A stretch of 64,000 nucleotides of DNA, taken from NCBI GenBank assembly GCA_963580285.1, contig OY757011.1, forward strand, positions 155,795,245 to 155,859,244, read 5' to 3'. The position numbers were made by a program, and so were the translations under genes. The stretch is from Lucinisca nassula (lineage: Eukaryota > Mollusca > Bivalvia > Lucinida > Lucinidae). Shown here one piece after another: positions 1 through 11,274 of this stretch. Every line of letters starts with the position of its first letter. Position 1 is the first letter of the stretch. The notes beneath the pieces are model-generated. The model saw nothing but the letters and a program-made list of their open reading frames with translations. It did no database searches and had not been told where the DNA came from.

Positions 1-85
1 GTCTTTAAACCGAGTACCCGTCTCTGTATGACCTTACCTGTTGGTGAGACGCAAAACTCAAACTCTCACTCACTCTTCAAATTGT
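1..85 (+). mobile_element. SINE family D, 3' part (cut by window start)
   Basis: The stretch with TTAAACCGAG, TATGACCTTA and the closing CACTCACTC matches the body of the tRNA-headed SINE seen whole at 59,166-59,336 and the tail at 27,172-27,252. The tRNA-like head would lie before the window. Non-coding. Confidence 0.65.
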
Positions 86-109
86 CCTGGTAAAGTTGTA
101 AGAATCAAA

Positions 110-890
110 TACAAAGTGTTCTTATCACGAGTAGGGAAGTTAATAATTTGTTCCAAGCCATGATCACAATATTAATAACTTTAGAGCTATGTTGCCGTCG
201 GTATTGGTCAGACTGTCGACAAGACAGAAGCGTGCAAATTTCAAAGTCGGGCATTTTAGAAATATTTCCCTCATGGTAAATGTTGTCATTAACGCCCAAT
301 TGAAAAGATGTTTGTAATAATTTAATCCACTTAAATTCAGTTTCATGTCATTAAATAACTTTAAACCTAGCTGTAGAATTTACTTCATAGTATTTTTTTT
401 CCACTGGTTGTATAGAAATATCATTTACAGAATGACCTGTACATTGAAAATGACGTTACAAGAAAGTGTCATTTTTAGGCTTACTCATTCTACGATAGTG
501 TTCGTTAAATCTTGTTTTCAATATGCGATTAGTCAGATTATCACATATATCAAATCCAGACTTACATGTCAAATCGGACATGTTAACTAGAGAAAAGCGT
601 ATACCGTTTACAGATGAAGAAACGGTAGACGCAGCGCATAAATGTGAACAGCACCTGGACCTCTAAGTATTGCACTTAGAAATAGTAGGATACATTCCAC
701 TTCTTTTGAACGATCGGTATATTTTCGGGGCGATTTGCTAACTCTAGGATTATTTGTAAACGGCTCCACTGAAATGAACGGAAGCGGCAGAAAACAGTTA
801 AAAGTCTGACCAATATCGACAGCAACATAACTCTAGTTATTAATAGAATGGGGAATCCGTACAGAAGAAGCACAATGTATCCTACGTGGA
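110..890. other. No recognisable gene or repeat
   Basis: AT-rich sequence with only short open frames (81 codons at most). I see no family motif, splice structure or repeat I can name. Confidence 0.5.
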
Positions 891-892
891 GA

Positions 893-1200
893 TTTTGTTT
901 TTGTTTAACTTGAGATTTTACGTCCTCGTCAACACTATTAAGGTCCTTTTGGAGACGTGGCTTCCGATTCTGTGGGACTTTTACCCGACATTGAGATGAA
1001 ATGACATCTCAAGTCCTACCGCCCATAAAAACCGCTAGGGTTTAAGTAGCGGTCCGACTCGCATCACTTTTCATGGGCAGGCTTAGACCTTAGCTGTTTA
1101 CCAGTACTCAAGTTCGGTCGGTTTCAGCTCTGTACGGAAGCACCATGCAGCCCAATCTATTTCTCCAGGTCCCGATGGGCGGGGCGCCCTAAGGGGAGAG
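893..1200 (-). mobile_element. SINE family A copy
   Basis: On the minus strand this runs from a GGGCTGCATG head to a tail ending GACGTAAAATCTC...AAACAAAAACAAAA. It shares the whole ~300-bp body with the copies at 13,128-13,426 and 31,848-32,153, which show 13-bp target-site duplications. It is retroposon-like and non-coding. It has diverged at many positions. Confidence 0.7.
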
Positions 1201-1205
1201 ATTGT

Positions 1206-1570
1206 AAGTTTAAATTTATTTGTGTTACTCATGGGCGATATTCATACCGGTCATTAAGTTAAACAGTATATTAAAGAACTGAAAGTAAATCCTTCAAATA
1301 GAAGGAGGGTATAACAAAAGCCCACAAAACAGCCATGCCTACAAAAAGCCCATAGATATCAAACAAACAATTGTTATTCAACAAGGTACGAACATCTGTC
1401 TAATTAAGGCGTTCAACAAGTATCTAAAGGATGTCAAATTTACGAAAGGCGAAAAGCAATTGTAAATGCAATATCTGAAGATCGGAAAAATAAGAGCATT
1501 AAATGCACGTACGGGGTGACCTTTTACAGCCACCATACGACACAAATGAAACAGCCCTGATATGCAAAAC
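1206..1570. other. Unassigned intergenic sequence
   Basis: AT-rich and without a convincing open frame. The block around 1,310-1,360 is A-rich. I recognise no element here. Confidence 0.4.
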
Positions 1571-1579
1571 AGAAATGAT

Positions 1580-1811
1580 GGTAATGATCAGGAATTGATA
1601 CAATTAACCCACAGCTCCCATCAGAGACACCATAAGGAAAGAAGCACAAACCCCTAATGGAAACACCAACAGCGGAAAGACAAAAGGACAGCTACTTTCC
1701 AACAAAATGGCCAATTGGCTATCCAAAACAAAAATAAATGCGATACACAGACTCAAAGACAAACCATAACAAAAATAAACCTCGATAGAAGAATCGCCTT
1801 GCAACGGTCAG
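1580..1811 (-). repeat. Dispersed repeat family C, partial copy
   Basis: Recognised by the ordered landmarks ATGATCAGGAATTGATACA, CTCCCATCAGAGACACC, GGCCAATTGGC and a closing CGCCTTGCAACGGTCAG. The same order occurs at a dozen places in the window. Orientation is given relative to TTCCAAGGCGGTTCTTCTG. It is followed almost at once by a second, longer copy. Confidence 0.7.
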
Positions 1812-1867
1812 TTTTATTTAAACTTTGTAAGAATATTGCCGCAGTGACCGTCTATCTATTAAAAGAC

Positions 1868-2300
1868 AGAAGCGAAAGCAATGATCAGGAATCGATACAA
1901 TTAACCCCAAGCTCCCATCAGAGTCACCAAGGGAAAGAAACACAAACATGAAACAACTAGACCCTAATGGAAACATCACTAGCGGAAAGCCAAAGGGACA
2001 GTTACTTTTCCACAGAATGGCCAATTGGCTATCCAAAGCAAAAAATAATAAGCGATACACACACTCAATGACAAGACATAAAAAAAAACAATCCATGACA
2101 GAAGAACCGCATTGGAACGGTCAGTGAAACGAATTCCACTGGGGGGCTTTAATCGATTTTACGTGGCCACAATCCTCGCCCTTACTTCCGTAAATAATTT
2201 GTTCAGTTCAGTCCGCATGAAAGCTTCCTAACTCATCAGTGCAGCATCTCCGTGAACAAAAAAATCAGTCAACCACAGAGTTGAAACAACGGCGAGGACT
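1868..2300 (-). repeat. Dispersed repeat family C, longer copy
   Basis: Runs from AATGATCAGGAATCGATACA through CCGCATTGGAACGGTCAG, CGATTTTACGTGGCC and TCCGCATGAAAGC to a CTCCGTGAAC...CAACGGCGAGGAC end. Lies in tandem with the copy at 1,580. The minus-strand open frame here is the family C frame discussed in the findings, and I do not call it a gene. Confidence 0.7.
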
Positions 2301-2399
2301 ATGTCTGCTGTTATGCTGCATGGAATAAAATAGTTGTCAGTTATCCACATGACTTTTGAGAAGCTTTACGACATCTTGAAATCAGGTGAGCGATTCACG

Positions 2400-3300
2400 G
2401 CCATCTTGGCCATCTTGTCATACTCCCGTAGGGGATATATCGGCGTCAGTCTGTCGGTTGGCTGGTTGGTCTGTGTATCCGTCCTTCCGTGACTTGTATG
2501 CGAACTTCTTCTACATTTCTTCACCGACTAACTTCAAATTTTGCATACTATGCATTCACAATATGATGTAGATGTGCGTTACATAAATTCATGTGCGTCA
2601 ATGCAAGGTCAAGGCCACTGTTGCTAAAAATAGAATAGAAATACATCACAACAATCTTGTTCTGCGAACTACTTCCACATTTCTTCACCGATTAACTTCA
2701 AGTTTGCATAAGCATTCAGAATGTGGTTTAGATGTACATGACATAATTTGCATATGTGTCAAGGTCAAGGTCACTGCTGCTAAAATAGAATAGAAATCCA
2801 TTCGTGAACTACTTCCACATTTCTTCACCGAAAATGTCACTGTTGCTAAAATAGAATAGAAATCCATGACAACAATCATGTGATGTGATGTACTTTCACA
2901 TTTCTTCACTTGTTGAGTTCAAATTTTGCATATACATTCACAATGAGGTGTAGATGTGCGTGACATAAACTTCATATGAGTCAAGTTAAGGTCAAGGTCA
3001 CTGTTGCTAAAAAAGAAAACTGTTGTGATGTAAATAATTTCCATATTTCTTCACAGATTGAGTTCAAATTTTTCATATGCATTCATAATGAGATGTAGAT
3101 GTGCACGACATAAATTTCATATGCGCCAGGTCAATGTCAAGTCACTGTTGCTAACAATAGAATAATCTTGTGATGCGAACTGCTCCATCATCTCTTCACC
3201 GATTGAGTTCAAATTTTGCATTTGCATATGCATTCTTAATGAGGTCTGTATGTGCGTGACAACAATTTCATATGGGACAGGTCAAGGTCAAACTCAAAAT
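2400..3300. repeat. Tandem-unit element F1 (GTCAAGGTCAC units)
   Basis: After a GTCTGTCGGTTGGC...CCGTCCTTCCGTGAC lead, degenerate units of about 140-165 bp repeat the landmarks CCACATTTCTTCACCGA, TTGCATA..CATTCA, GTAGATGTGCGTGACATAA and GGTCAAGGTCACTGTTGCTA at least six times. One unit, near 2,810-2,890, is shortened. The layout (oligo GTCC lead plus internal tandem units) matches the elements at 28,970 and 31,715. Confidence 0.65.
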
Positions 3301-3304
3301 ACAC

Positions 3305-3700
3305 TGGGTTTTAACAATCTCAGGTATCAGGAGTGTTAGGGCCATCTACGAATACAACAGATGGATGTAAACGGAGCATCAGCATCAGAAGAATTTGCTT
3401 TATTTAAGTTCAGGGGCGGTGTGTGTGTGGGGGGGGGGGGATTTGACTGATCAAACCATCGAAATAGGTATTGTCAATATTTGATGAATCATCCAAATAT
3501 CTAGAAGCCGAGCTTAAGGCTTCAATGATTGGTTTTCAGATTGGTTTTTAACGGAAAGGGACACCATGAAGTCTCCTTCAGCAGGAAAAGCCGACTTACT
3601 ATCTGGTCTATTAGATTTTTAGGGACTAACTTCCCATATCATATGTCCTGGTGAATGACTGTCATTTCAGGGGTCACCAGTAACAATTCTTATTCTGATT
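3305..3700. other. Unassigned sequence with GT and poly-G tract
   Basis: Contains a short GTGTGTGTG run passing into an uninterrupted run of G at about 3,429-3,440. No gene or known repeat recognised. Confidence 0.45.
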
Positions 3701-4330
3701 CTGAACTGAGGTGTTGGCCAGATTTGACAGATTAGAAGATAGATAGATCCCAAGCGGACACTGATCTATCTAGGATAAACCCGGGAAACGGTTTACTTGT
3801 CTGAGGAAGATCTGTTTCCGGGTAAACGGTCTAAAAAGTTTCCAGGGACTTAGTCTTGTTCACCAAGCTGTTCCAGTGATCCAGATCAAGATCATGAAAT
3901 CACAACAAACTGTCTCAGAGCCTCACTGAATAGGAAAACAGTCCATGGTAGTCTTGATCATCCAGACACTAGACAAAGCTTTGTCTAGCATCTGGATTAT
4001 CAAGCCTACCAGGGACTGTTTTCCTGATCAGCGAGGCTCTGAAACAGTTGCAATAGGAGCTTGCCTGTTCACAGAACCTCAAAGAACAAGTAAATTCCGT
4101 GGGACTGTTTTCCAGCTCATGGAACCTCTTGGAGACTCTGAAACAGTATCAAGGAAGCTAACAGGGAGTGTTTAATGGGCCCCTGTTTAACCTACGGAAC
4201 AGGTAAGCAGTGTCTAGAAATCTCATAAGGGCTGATTTGCCTATTCCAATAAGTTCTGGAACAATCTCTTGGAACAGCCGAGACCTGTTAACCTGTTCAG
4301 GGAACCTCAGACAAGAGGGTCCAATGGCCT
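3700..4330. repeat. Degenerate repeat region I, left part
   Basis: Loose repetition of blocks such as GGGACTGTTTTCC, GGAACAGGTAA, CTCTGAAACAGT and GGAACCTC in both orientations. The same vocabulary returns at 8,690-9,310, on the far side of the 166-bp array. This suggests the array expanded inside, or was inserted into, one older repeat field. Confidence 0.55.
3908..4049. repeat. 142-bp imperfect palindrome
   Basis: The centre is the perfect 20-base palindrome ctagacaaagctttgtctag at 3,969-3,988. Reading outward, GGTAG..TACC, AGGAAAACAGTCC and CAGAGCCTC pair with their complements on the right arm with only scattered mismatches, out to 3,908 and 4,049. There is no spacer, so cruciform or hairpin formation is possible. 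Confidence 0.8.
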
Positions 4331-4339
4331 TATATCGCT

Positions 4340-7300
4340 CACCTGTGTACCAGAAAATCATTTGTGTAGGAGACCATTTGACATTGGTACATACTAAATA
4401 TCTAAGCTCAGGCAAAGCGGTGTCCATGCTTATAAACCCTATTGGTTCCATTGGGTGACAGGGCTTGAGATTTCCTTTCATCTCAATGACGGCTAAAAGT
4501 CCCACAAAATTGGAAGAGACATCTCCAAAATGACCTATACAGTGTTGGCGGGGATGTAAAACCTAAAATCAAACAAAATATGTGCCTTATGGTTTTGGAG
4601 AAGAAGATTTTTTGAATTTTTTTACAGTATAAGTCTATAGGAGCTAATGAGCGCTGGGGCTTGGCCAATTTTGACCCAAAGGGCATGGTTGGCAGGATTT
4701 ATGTAGGCGACCATTTTGTGTTGCTATATACTAAATATCTAAGGTATGTACTTCATGGTTTCAAAGAAGATGTTTAAAGCTTTTTTCCATTATAAGTTTG
4801 TTGGAGTTAAGGGGCCACAGGATTTGGCCAATTTGGACCCAAGGGGCATGATTGTCAGGATTTATGTAGGCGACCAATCGACATTGCTACATGCTAAATA
4901 CCTAAGCTCGGGGACTTATGGTTTTGGAGAAGAAGATTTTTTCCCTATTTTATTTTTTTTTCATTTTAAGTCTATGGCAGCTAATGGGCCCATGGGCGTG
5001 GCCAATTTTGGCCCAAGGGGCATGGTTGGCATGATTTCTATAGATGACCATTTCATGTTGCTACATACTAAATATCTAACCTCTGGGGCTTATGCTTTCA
5101 GAGGAGAAGTTTTTTTTTTTTTTTTTTTTGCCATTATAAATCTATTGGAGCTAATTGGCCCATTGGCGTGGCCAATTTTGACCCCAGGGACATCGTTGGC
5201 AGGATTTATGTAGGTGACCACTTGACATTGCTACATGCTAAATATTTAAGCTCTGGGCCTGTGGTTTCAGACAAGAAGATTTATGAAGTTTTTCCAATTG
5301 TAAGTCTATGGTAGCTAAAGAGCCCTGGGGTGTGGCCAATTTGGATCCCAGGGGCATAACTGGCAGGATTTATGTAGGTGGCCACTTGACGTTGCTACAT
5401 CCTAAAAATCTAAGCTGTGGGTCTTATGGTTTCATAGAAGATTTTTTAAGTGTTTTTTTTCCATTATAAGTCTATAATAGCTGATGAGCTCGGGCGCGGC
5501 CAATTTTGTCCCCAGGGGCAGGGTTAGCAGGATTTATGTAGCTGGCTATTTTATGTGGCTAGATGCTAAATATATAAGTTCTGTGCTTCACAGTTTCTGA
5601 GAAGAATATTTTTGAAGCTTTTTTTTCCATTATGAGTCTATGTGAGCTAAGGGGCCCCGGGGCGTGGCCCATTTGGACCCCAGGGGCATGATTAGCAGGA
5701 TTTATGTAGGTGACCACTCACCGTTGCTACCTGCAAAATATCTAAGCTCTGGGCCTTGTGGTTTCAGAGAAGAAGATTTTTGAAGCTTTTTTCCATTATG
5801 AGTCTATGGGAGCTAAGGGGCCAATGGGCGTGGTCCATTTTGACCCCAGGGGCATGATTGGCATGATTTATGTAGGTGACCATTGGCCGTTGCTACATGC
5901 TAAATATCTAAGCTCTGGGCCCTGAGGTTTCAGAGAAGAAGATTTTTGAAGCTTTTTTTCCATTAAGAGTCTATGGGAGCTAAGGGGCCCCAGGGTGTGG
6001 CCCATTTGGACCCCAGGGGCATAATTGGCAGGATTTATGTAGATGACTACTTCCCATTGCTACATGCTAAATATCTAAGCTCTTGGTCCTGTGGTTTCAG
6101 AGAAGTAGATTTTTGAAACGTTTTACCATTATGAGTCTATGGGAGCTAAGAGGCCCCGGAGTGTGGCCCATTTTGGACCACAGGGGCATAATTGGCAGGG
6201 TTTATGTAGGTAACCAATTGCTGTTGATAAATCTAAACACCTAAGCTCTGGGCCCTGTGGTTTCAGAGAAGAAGATTAATGAAGCTTTTTTCCATGTGTC
6301 TATGTGAGCTAAGGGGCCCCATGGCATGGCCCATTTGGAAACCAGGGGCATGATTGGCAGGATTTATGTAGGTGACCACTTGCCATTGCTACATGCTAAA
6401 TATCTAAGCTCTGGGCCCTGTGGTTTCAGAGAAATAGATTTTTTAAGATTTTTTCCATTATGAGTCTACGGGAGCTAAGGGGCCCTGGGGCGTGATCCAT
6501 GTTGACCCCAGGGGCATGTTTGGCAGGATTTATGTGGGTGACCATTTGCCGTTGCTACATGCTAAATATCTTAGCTCTGGGCCCTGTGGTTTCAAAGAAG
6601 AGGTTTCAAAAAGAAGATTTTTGAAGCTTTTTTTCCATTATGAGTCTATGGGAGATAATGGGCCCCGAGGCGTGGCCCATATGGACCCCAGGGGCATAAT
6701 TTGCCGGGTTTATGTAGGTAACCAATTGCTCTTGATACATCTAAACACCTAAGCTCTGGGCCCTGTGGTTTCAGAGAAGAAGATTAATGAAGCTTTTTTC
6801 CATGTGTCTATGTGAGCTAAGGGGCCCCATGGCATGGCCCATTTGGACCCCAGGGGCATGATTGGCAGGATTTATGTAGGTGACCACTTGCCCTTGCTAC
6901 ATGCTAAATATCTAAACTCTGGGCCCTGTGGTTTCAGAGAAGAAGAATTTTGAAGCTTTTTTTCCATGATGAATCTATGGGAGCTAAGAGGCCCCGGGGT
7001 ATGGCCCTTTTGGACCCCAGGGGCATAATTGGCAGGAATTATGTAGGTGACCACTTGCCATTGCTAAATGCTAAATATCTAAGCTCTGGGCCCTGAGGTT
7101 TCAGAGAAGAAGATTTTTGAAGGTTTTTTTTTCGATTATGAGTCTATGTGAGCTAAGGGGCCCCGGGGTGTGGCCCATTTGGACCCCAGGGGCACGATTG
7201 CCAAGATTTATGTAGGTGACCACTTGGCGTTGCTACATGCTAAATATCTAAGCTCTGTGTCCTGTGGTTTCAGAGAAAAAGATTTTTTAAGCTTCTTTCC

Positions 7301-8460
7301 ATTATGAGTCTATGGGAGGTAAGAGGCCCCGGAGCGTGGCCCATTTGGACCTTAGGGGCATGATTGGCAGTATTTATGTAGGTGACCACTTGCCTTTACT
7401 GCATGCTAAATATATAAGCTCTGGGCCCAGTGGTTTCAGAGAAGAAGATTTTTGAAGCTTTTTTTCCATTATGACTTTACGGGTGATAAGGGGCCCGGGG
7501 CGTAGCCCATTTGAACCCCAGAGGCATAATTGGCAGGATTTATGTAGATTACCACTTGTCGTTGCTACATTCTATATATCTAAGCTCTGGGTTTCAGAGA
7601 AGACGATTTTTTAAGCTTTTTTCCATTATGAGTCTATGGGAGCTAAGGGGATCCGGGGCGTGGCCCAATTGGACCCCAGGGGCATGATAAGCAGGATTTA
7701 TGTAGGTGAGCATTTTCCATTTGTTACATGCTTAATATCTAAACTCTGGGCCCTGTGGTTTCAGAGAAGGAGATTTTTGAAGCTTTTTCCATTATGAGTC
7801 TGTGGGAGCCAAAGGGCCCCGGGGGCGTGGCCCATTCGGAACCCAGGGGCATGATTGGCAGGATTTATGTAGGTGACCATTTGCTGTTGCTACATGCTAA
7901 ATTTCTAAGCTCTAGGCCCTGTGGTTTCAGAAAAGACGATTTTTGAAGCTTTTTACCCATTATGAGTCTAAGGGAGCTAAGGGGCCCCAGGGCGTGGTAT
8001 ATTTGGACCTCAGGGGCATGATTGGCAGGATTTATGTAGGTGACCACTTGCCGTTGCTACATGCTAAATATCTAAGCTCTGGGCCCTGTGGTTTCAGAGA
8101 AGATTTTTGAAGTTTTGTTTTCCATTATGAGTCTATGGGAGCTAAGGGGCCCCAGGGTGTGGCCCATTTGGAACCAAGGGGCATGATTGGCACAATTTAT
8201 GTAGGTGACCACTTGCCATTGCTACATGCTTAATATCTAAGCTCTTGGTCCTGTGGTTTCAGAGAAGAAGATTTTTAAGCTTTATTTTCATTATAATTCT
8301 ATGGGAGCTGAGGGTCCCTGGGGCATGGCCAATTTGAACCCCAGGGGCATGATTTATGTGGGTGACTACTTGACATTGTTTCAAGCTAAATATCTAAGCT
8401 ATGGGCCCTGTGGTTTCAGAGAAGAAGTTGTTATTTTATTTTTCCCATTTTAAGTCTATG
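4340..8460. repeat. ~166-bp tandem array (family H), about 24 units
   Basis: Units repeat TTTATGTAGGTGACCACTTG, GCTACATGCTAAATATCTAA, GCTCTGGGCCCTGTGG, TTTCAGAGAAGAAGATTTTT, CCATTATGAGTCTATGGG and GGACCCCAGGGGCATGATTG. Successive TTTATGTAGG starts at 5,701, 5,867 and 6,034 give a period of 166-167. The left end (4,340-5,650) is the most diverged and the middle the most uniform. Short open frames recur because the unit has few stops in one frame, but the period is not a multiple of three, so no long frame crosses units. Confidence 0.9.
4417..4577 (+). mobile_element. SINE family A fragment inside first H units
   Basis: The landmarks AAACCCTATTGGTT, CATCTCAATGAC, CCCACAAAATTGGAAG, AAATGACCTATACAGTG and GTAAAACCTAAAATCAAACA match the 3' half of family A. 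It interrupts an H unit between AAGCTCAGGC and ATATGTGCCTTATGG. Confidence 0.65.
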
Positions 8461-8680
8461 GGAGCTATATGTTGCCATGGCAACCAGAATTCCAATCTGA
8501 TCAGCCAAAAAACCTTATGCAGCCTTTCCCCCTACCTGATGATGCTTCTCATGAAATTTGACCAAGAGTGGCCTTGGGGTATTAGAGATATACTTATTTG
8601 AAATTGTTTACAGACGCACGCACGGATGGACGCATGCACAAAGGACAAAATGTGATTGTGACAGATGAGTTAAAAACGTA
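8461..8680. repeat. Terminal segment of the H element
   Basis: The last H unit passes into non-tandem sequence ending in GACGCACGCACGGATGGACG and ATGCACAAAGGACAAAATG. This resembles the oligo-GACGG ends of the F-type elements and may be the element's terminus. Confidence 0.4.
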
Positions 8681-8689
8681 ATCAGTGTT

Positions 8690-9310
8690 CTGGAACCTTC
8701 CTCTAATGTTTTACGGCTCAATGAACAGTTTGGAGGCTCTGAAATAGTCAGAGCAGCTATATGGGACTGTTTACCTGTTCAAAGAACCACCAAGAACAGG
8801 TAAACACAGTAAAACCTGTCTTAGTGGCCACCTCTATTTAGCAAGCAACCTGTCTTAAGCAAGCAGGCTTTCAGTTCCCGAAAAAGGAAAATGTATTAAA
8901 ATTCACCTGTGTTAAGCAAGTACCTGTCTTAAGCAAGCACCTTTTGATTATCCCATAGGTGCTTGCTTAATACAGGCTGGACTACAGTTTCTAAAAACCT
9001 CTCTACGACTGTTTTACCTGTCTGGGGCAAACTCTGTGAACACCTATCGAAACTTCCCCTACAATGCTTCTGGCACGATTTACCTGATAAATGAAGTTTC
9101 TAGTATAACAGGAACAAAGAAGCTCCCATGAGTGTTTTCCTGTTCTGACAGCCTCTGCAACAGTCTCTAGGAACCCCCAGAGCACTATTTAGTTGACCTC
9201 TAAGATCTGGTTATCAGTCTCTAGAAACCGACCTGGGACTATTTACTTGCTCAAGGTCACTGTTGCATTTCCTAAAAGGACTCTAGAAGCCTATAAGAGA
9301 CTGTCGACCT
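8690..9310. repeat. Degenerate repeat region I, right part
   Basis: Contains GGAGGCTCTGAAATAGTC, GGGACTGTTTACCTGTTC, AAGAACAGGTAAACA and related blocks shared with 3,700-4,330. Interrupted by the short inverted-end repeat at 8,806-8,994. Confidence 0.5.
8806..8994. mobile_element. Possible MITE with inverted ends
   Basis: The left end ACAGTAAAACCTGTCTTAG and right end TTAATACAGGCTGGACTACAG are imperfect inverted repeats. Between them AGCAAGCACCTGTCTTAAGC-type blocks repeat in direct and inverted form. Small, non-coding and strongly self-complementary, so it fits a MITE, but no target duplication is evident. Confidence 0.45.
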
Positions 9311-9411
9311 GTTCATGTATCCATTTTGCCCACGCACCATTGCCCACACACCCTACCAATGGCTATCACTGACATCATGGACTTCAAGGCTGCTCTAGAG
9401 GACAAATGATT

Positions 9412-9616
9412 TTGCAGGACTTTTACCCGACAGTGGGATCAAATGGCATCTCAAGCTGTGCCACCCAATGAAACCAATAGGGTTTATAAGACATGGACGG
9501 TCCGACTCACTCCACTTTTCCTGGGCAGTCTTAGAACCTCTAAGCAGTTTACCAGTACTCATTTGCAGTCGGTTTCATGCGTGGAAACATCACGCAGCCC
9601 AATCTATTTCTTTAAG
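9412..9616 (-). mobile_element. SINE family A, 3'-truncated copy
   Basis: Matches the family A body from GGACTTTTACCCGACA to a head at CACGCAGCCCAATCTATTTC but lacks the GTTAAACCTC tail. It abuts the GATA microsatellite, with another A copy beyond. Confidence 0.65.

Positions 9617-9680
<64 letters not shown>
9617..9680. repeat. (GATA)n microsatellite
   Basis: An uninterrupted run of about sixteen GATA units lies between two A-family SINE copies. The minus-strand frames it creates (repeated IYLS) are not genes. Confidence 0.95.
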
Positions 9681-9681
<1 letters not shown>

Positions 9682-9914
9682 TTGTTTGTTTGAATTCGGG
9701 TTTAACGTCACCGTCAACACAATTAAGGTCATTTTGGAGACGCTGCTTCCAATTTTGTTGGACTTTTTGCCCGGCCTGGAGATAAAATGACATCTAAAGC
9801 CTTGTGCCAAATGAAACACAAAGTGTTTATATGCATGGACGGTCCGACATGCATCACTTTTACCGGGTAGGCTTAGACTTTCTAGGCGATTTACCAGCAC
9901 TCATGTGCGGTCGG
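9681..9914 (-). mobile_element. SINE family A copy
   Basis: Begins on the plus strand with TTTGTTTGTTTGAATTC then GGTTTAACGTCACCGTCAAC and continues to GTGCGGTCGGT. It joins a family C fragment directly at 9,915 with no intervening sequence. Confidence 0.65.
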
Positions 9915-10190
9915 TAATCGATTTTACGTTGCCACAATCCTTGCCCTAATATCCGTTGCGATTTAGACAAATAATTTGTTCAGTCCGCATGAATGCATCC
10001 TAACTCATCAATGCAACATCTCCGTGAACACACACACACAAAAAAACAACACAGAGATGAAACAATGGTGAGGATTCAACAGCAATAAAACCATTGAAAT
10101 GCTGGAGCAAAAGAAAACCAACAGTAAGACACCGATGGGTCCAACCAGAAACAGGGCATCAGGCACCAGCCAACATTACATAAAATTAAA
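9915..10190 (-). repeat. Family C, distal part
   Basis: Starts at AATCGATTTTACGTTGCCAC, passes TTCAGTCCGCATGAATGC and CTCCGTGAACAC, and reaches AAATGCTGGAGCAAAAG and GGCATCAGGCACCAGCCAAC. The last two landmarks recur at 61,020-61,100, so family C extends at least this far. The proximal half is missing. Confidence 0.6.
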
Positions 10191-10200
10191 TAGCTGCCAG

Positions 10201-10231
10201 TAACATGTTTTTTTTTTTTGTTTTTTTTTTT
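10201..10231. repeat. Poly-T tract
   Basis: Two T runs separated by a G, just beyond the C-family end. Possibly the A-tail of a minus-strand retroposon, but no partner is identified. Confidence 0.5.
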
Positions 10232-10409
10232 CAAAATTAAACAAGGGCTTGTGGTGCTGACAAAGGTAAAAGCAAAAATGGATTTCATTCGCCCAGTTTT
10301 CAGTCCAAGTCTGATTCAAAATAATATATGAAGCTTTATTAGGTACCCGTCAAAGGAAAATTAAAACATTTAATCTGGTTCATTTGGTTTTGAAATAATC
10401 CCAATGCGC

Positions 10410-10960
10410 AGAATTGGCAGATGTGCAGAATTAGCCTACACAATTGTAATAGCTCTTAACTGGAGTCAAACCTGGTATGATAACAGGTTCCAGTAAAGTC
10501 TCAGGAAGTTGATTTTTGGCCAAAAACCCAGGTTGAGTGAGAAAGGTTACAGAATCTGAGTTACGATCATATCGAAAACAACCTTCCTTAACTGACAGAG
10601 CATGAATCTCACTAGTAGCAGAAGCGAATGTAAGAAGAAAAACTGCATTAAGAGTGAAATGTTTGAGATCAGCTGACTTCAAAGGTTCATAAGGAGCTTT
10701 AGTCAGAGACCAAAGCACACAGGTGAGATTCAATTTGAGGGTAAGAGATCTGGTAACTGGCCTCCTAAGGGCAAAACCTCAATAAGGTCCGAAAATATTG
10801 GGTCAGCAGTACAGTCGGTAAATTCTGAAAACTAAAGGGTGTTAGAAATTGTGGAACGGCAACCCTAAATAGGAGCTATTGATAGCTTAAAGGTATCAAA
10901 AGGGTAGCAGAAAAAAATCTAATAAAATGTTTAACAAGAAAAATGCCTAACAGCATTAGG
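10410..10960 (-). pseudogene. DIRS-type tyrosine recombinase remnant
   Basis: In the element sense this strand reads fragments such as PVTRSLTLKL, TKAPYEPL, SADLKHFTL, VFLLTFAS and SEIHALSV, then FLAKN. These occur in this order in the recombinase domain of DIRS-like (YR) retrotransposons, which integrate by tyrosine recombination instead of a DDE integrase. The open part is about 110 codons (10,431-10,760). Upstream it is broken by a stop near 10,780 and by frame changes. Between FAS and EIHAL the usual basic stretch with the first catalytic arginine is shortened to A-T, so activity is not expected. The C-terminal half with the later H-x-x-R and Tyr is not seen. Probably the same element as 12,240-12,760, split by the insertion between them. 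Confidence 0.75.
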
Positions 10961-11096
10961 GACGGGTTTTTCAGTAGTTTTGACGTCAGCAAAGCTGCAA
11001 CCTGCATATGTAGTAAGAGTTGGCGGAAGGCAACATAGCTCACCTACAGGTGCCTAACCAAATAAAATTTCAATTATACAGGTTTTTTCCCCCAAA

Positions 11097-11141
11097 ATGA
11101 CATTTTGTTTTGTAAAAAGAGTTGAACAGACTGCAGCAATT
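11097..11141. repeat. Left direct repeat flanking the TGCATG array
   Basis: GACATTTT, AAAAGAGTT and AACAGACTGCAGCAA recur in the same orientation at 11,937-11,980, bracketing the minisatellite. The two copies are about 840 bp apart. Confidence 0.75.
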
Positions 11142-11274
11142 CATACACAACATTTATATGAAGCACTGACGCTGACAAAGGTTTTCTAAAAATAGATAGT
11201 GACCTTGACCTTGAGCTCAGGACCCTTAAAGTAGATATTGCTTGAAATACCAATTTTATATACCCAACATTTGA

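Noticed and set aside
6492..8453. Short proteins with GRIYVGDHL motifs in the 166-bp array
   Set aside because: The frames start and stop within single units. The period of 166-167 breaks the frame from unit to unit.
9590..9900. 67- and 98-codon frames with repeated IYLS
   Set aside because: They read through the GATA microsatellite and SINE A.
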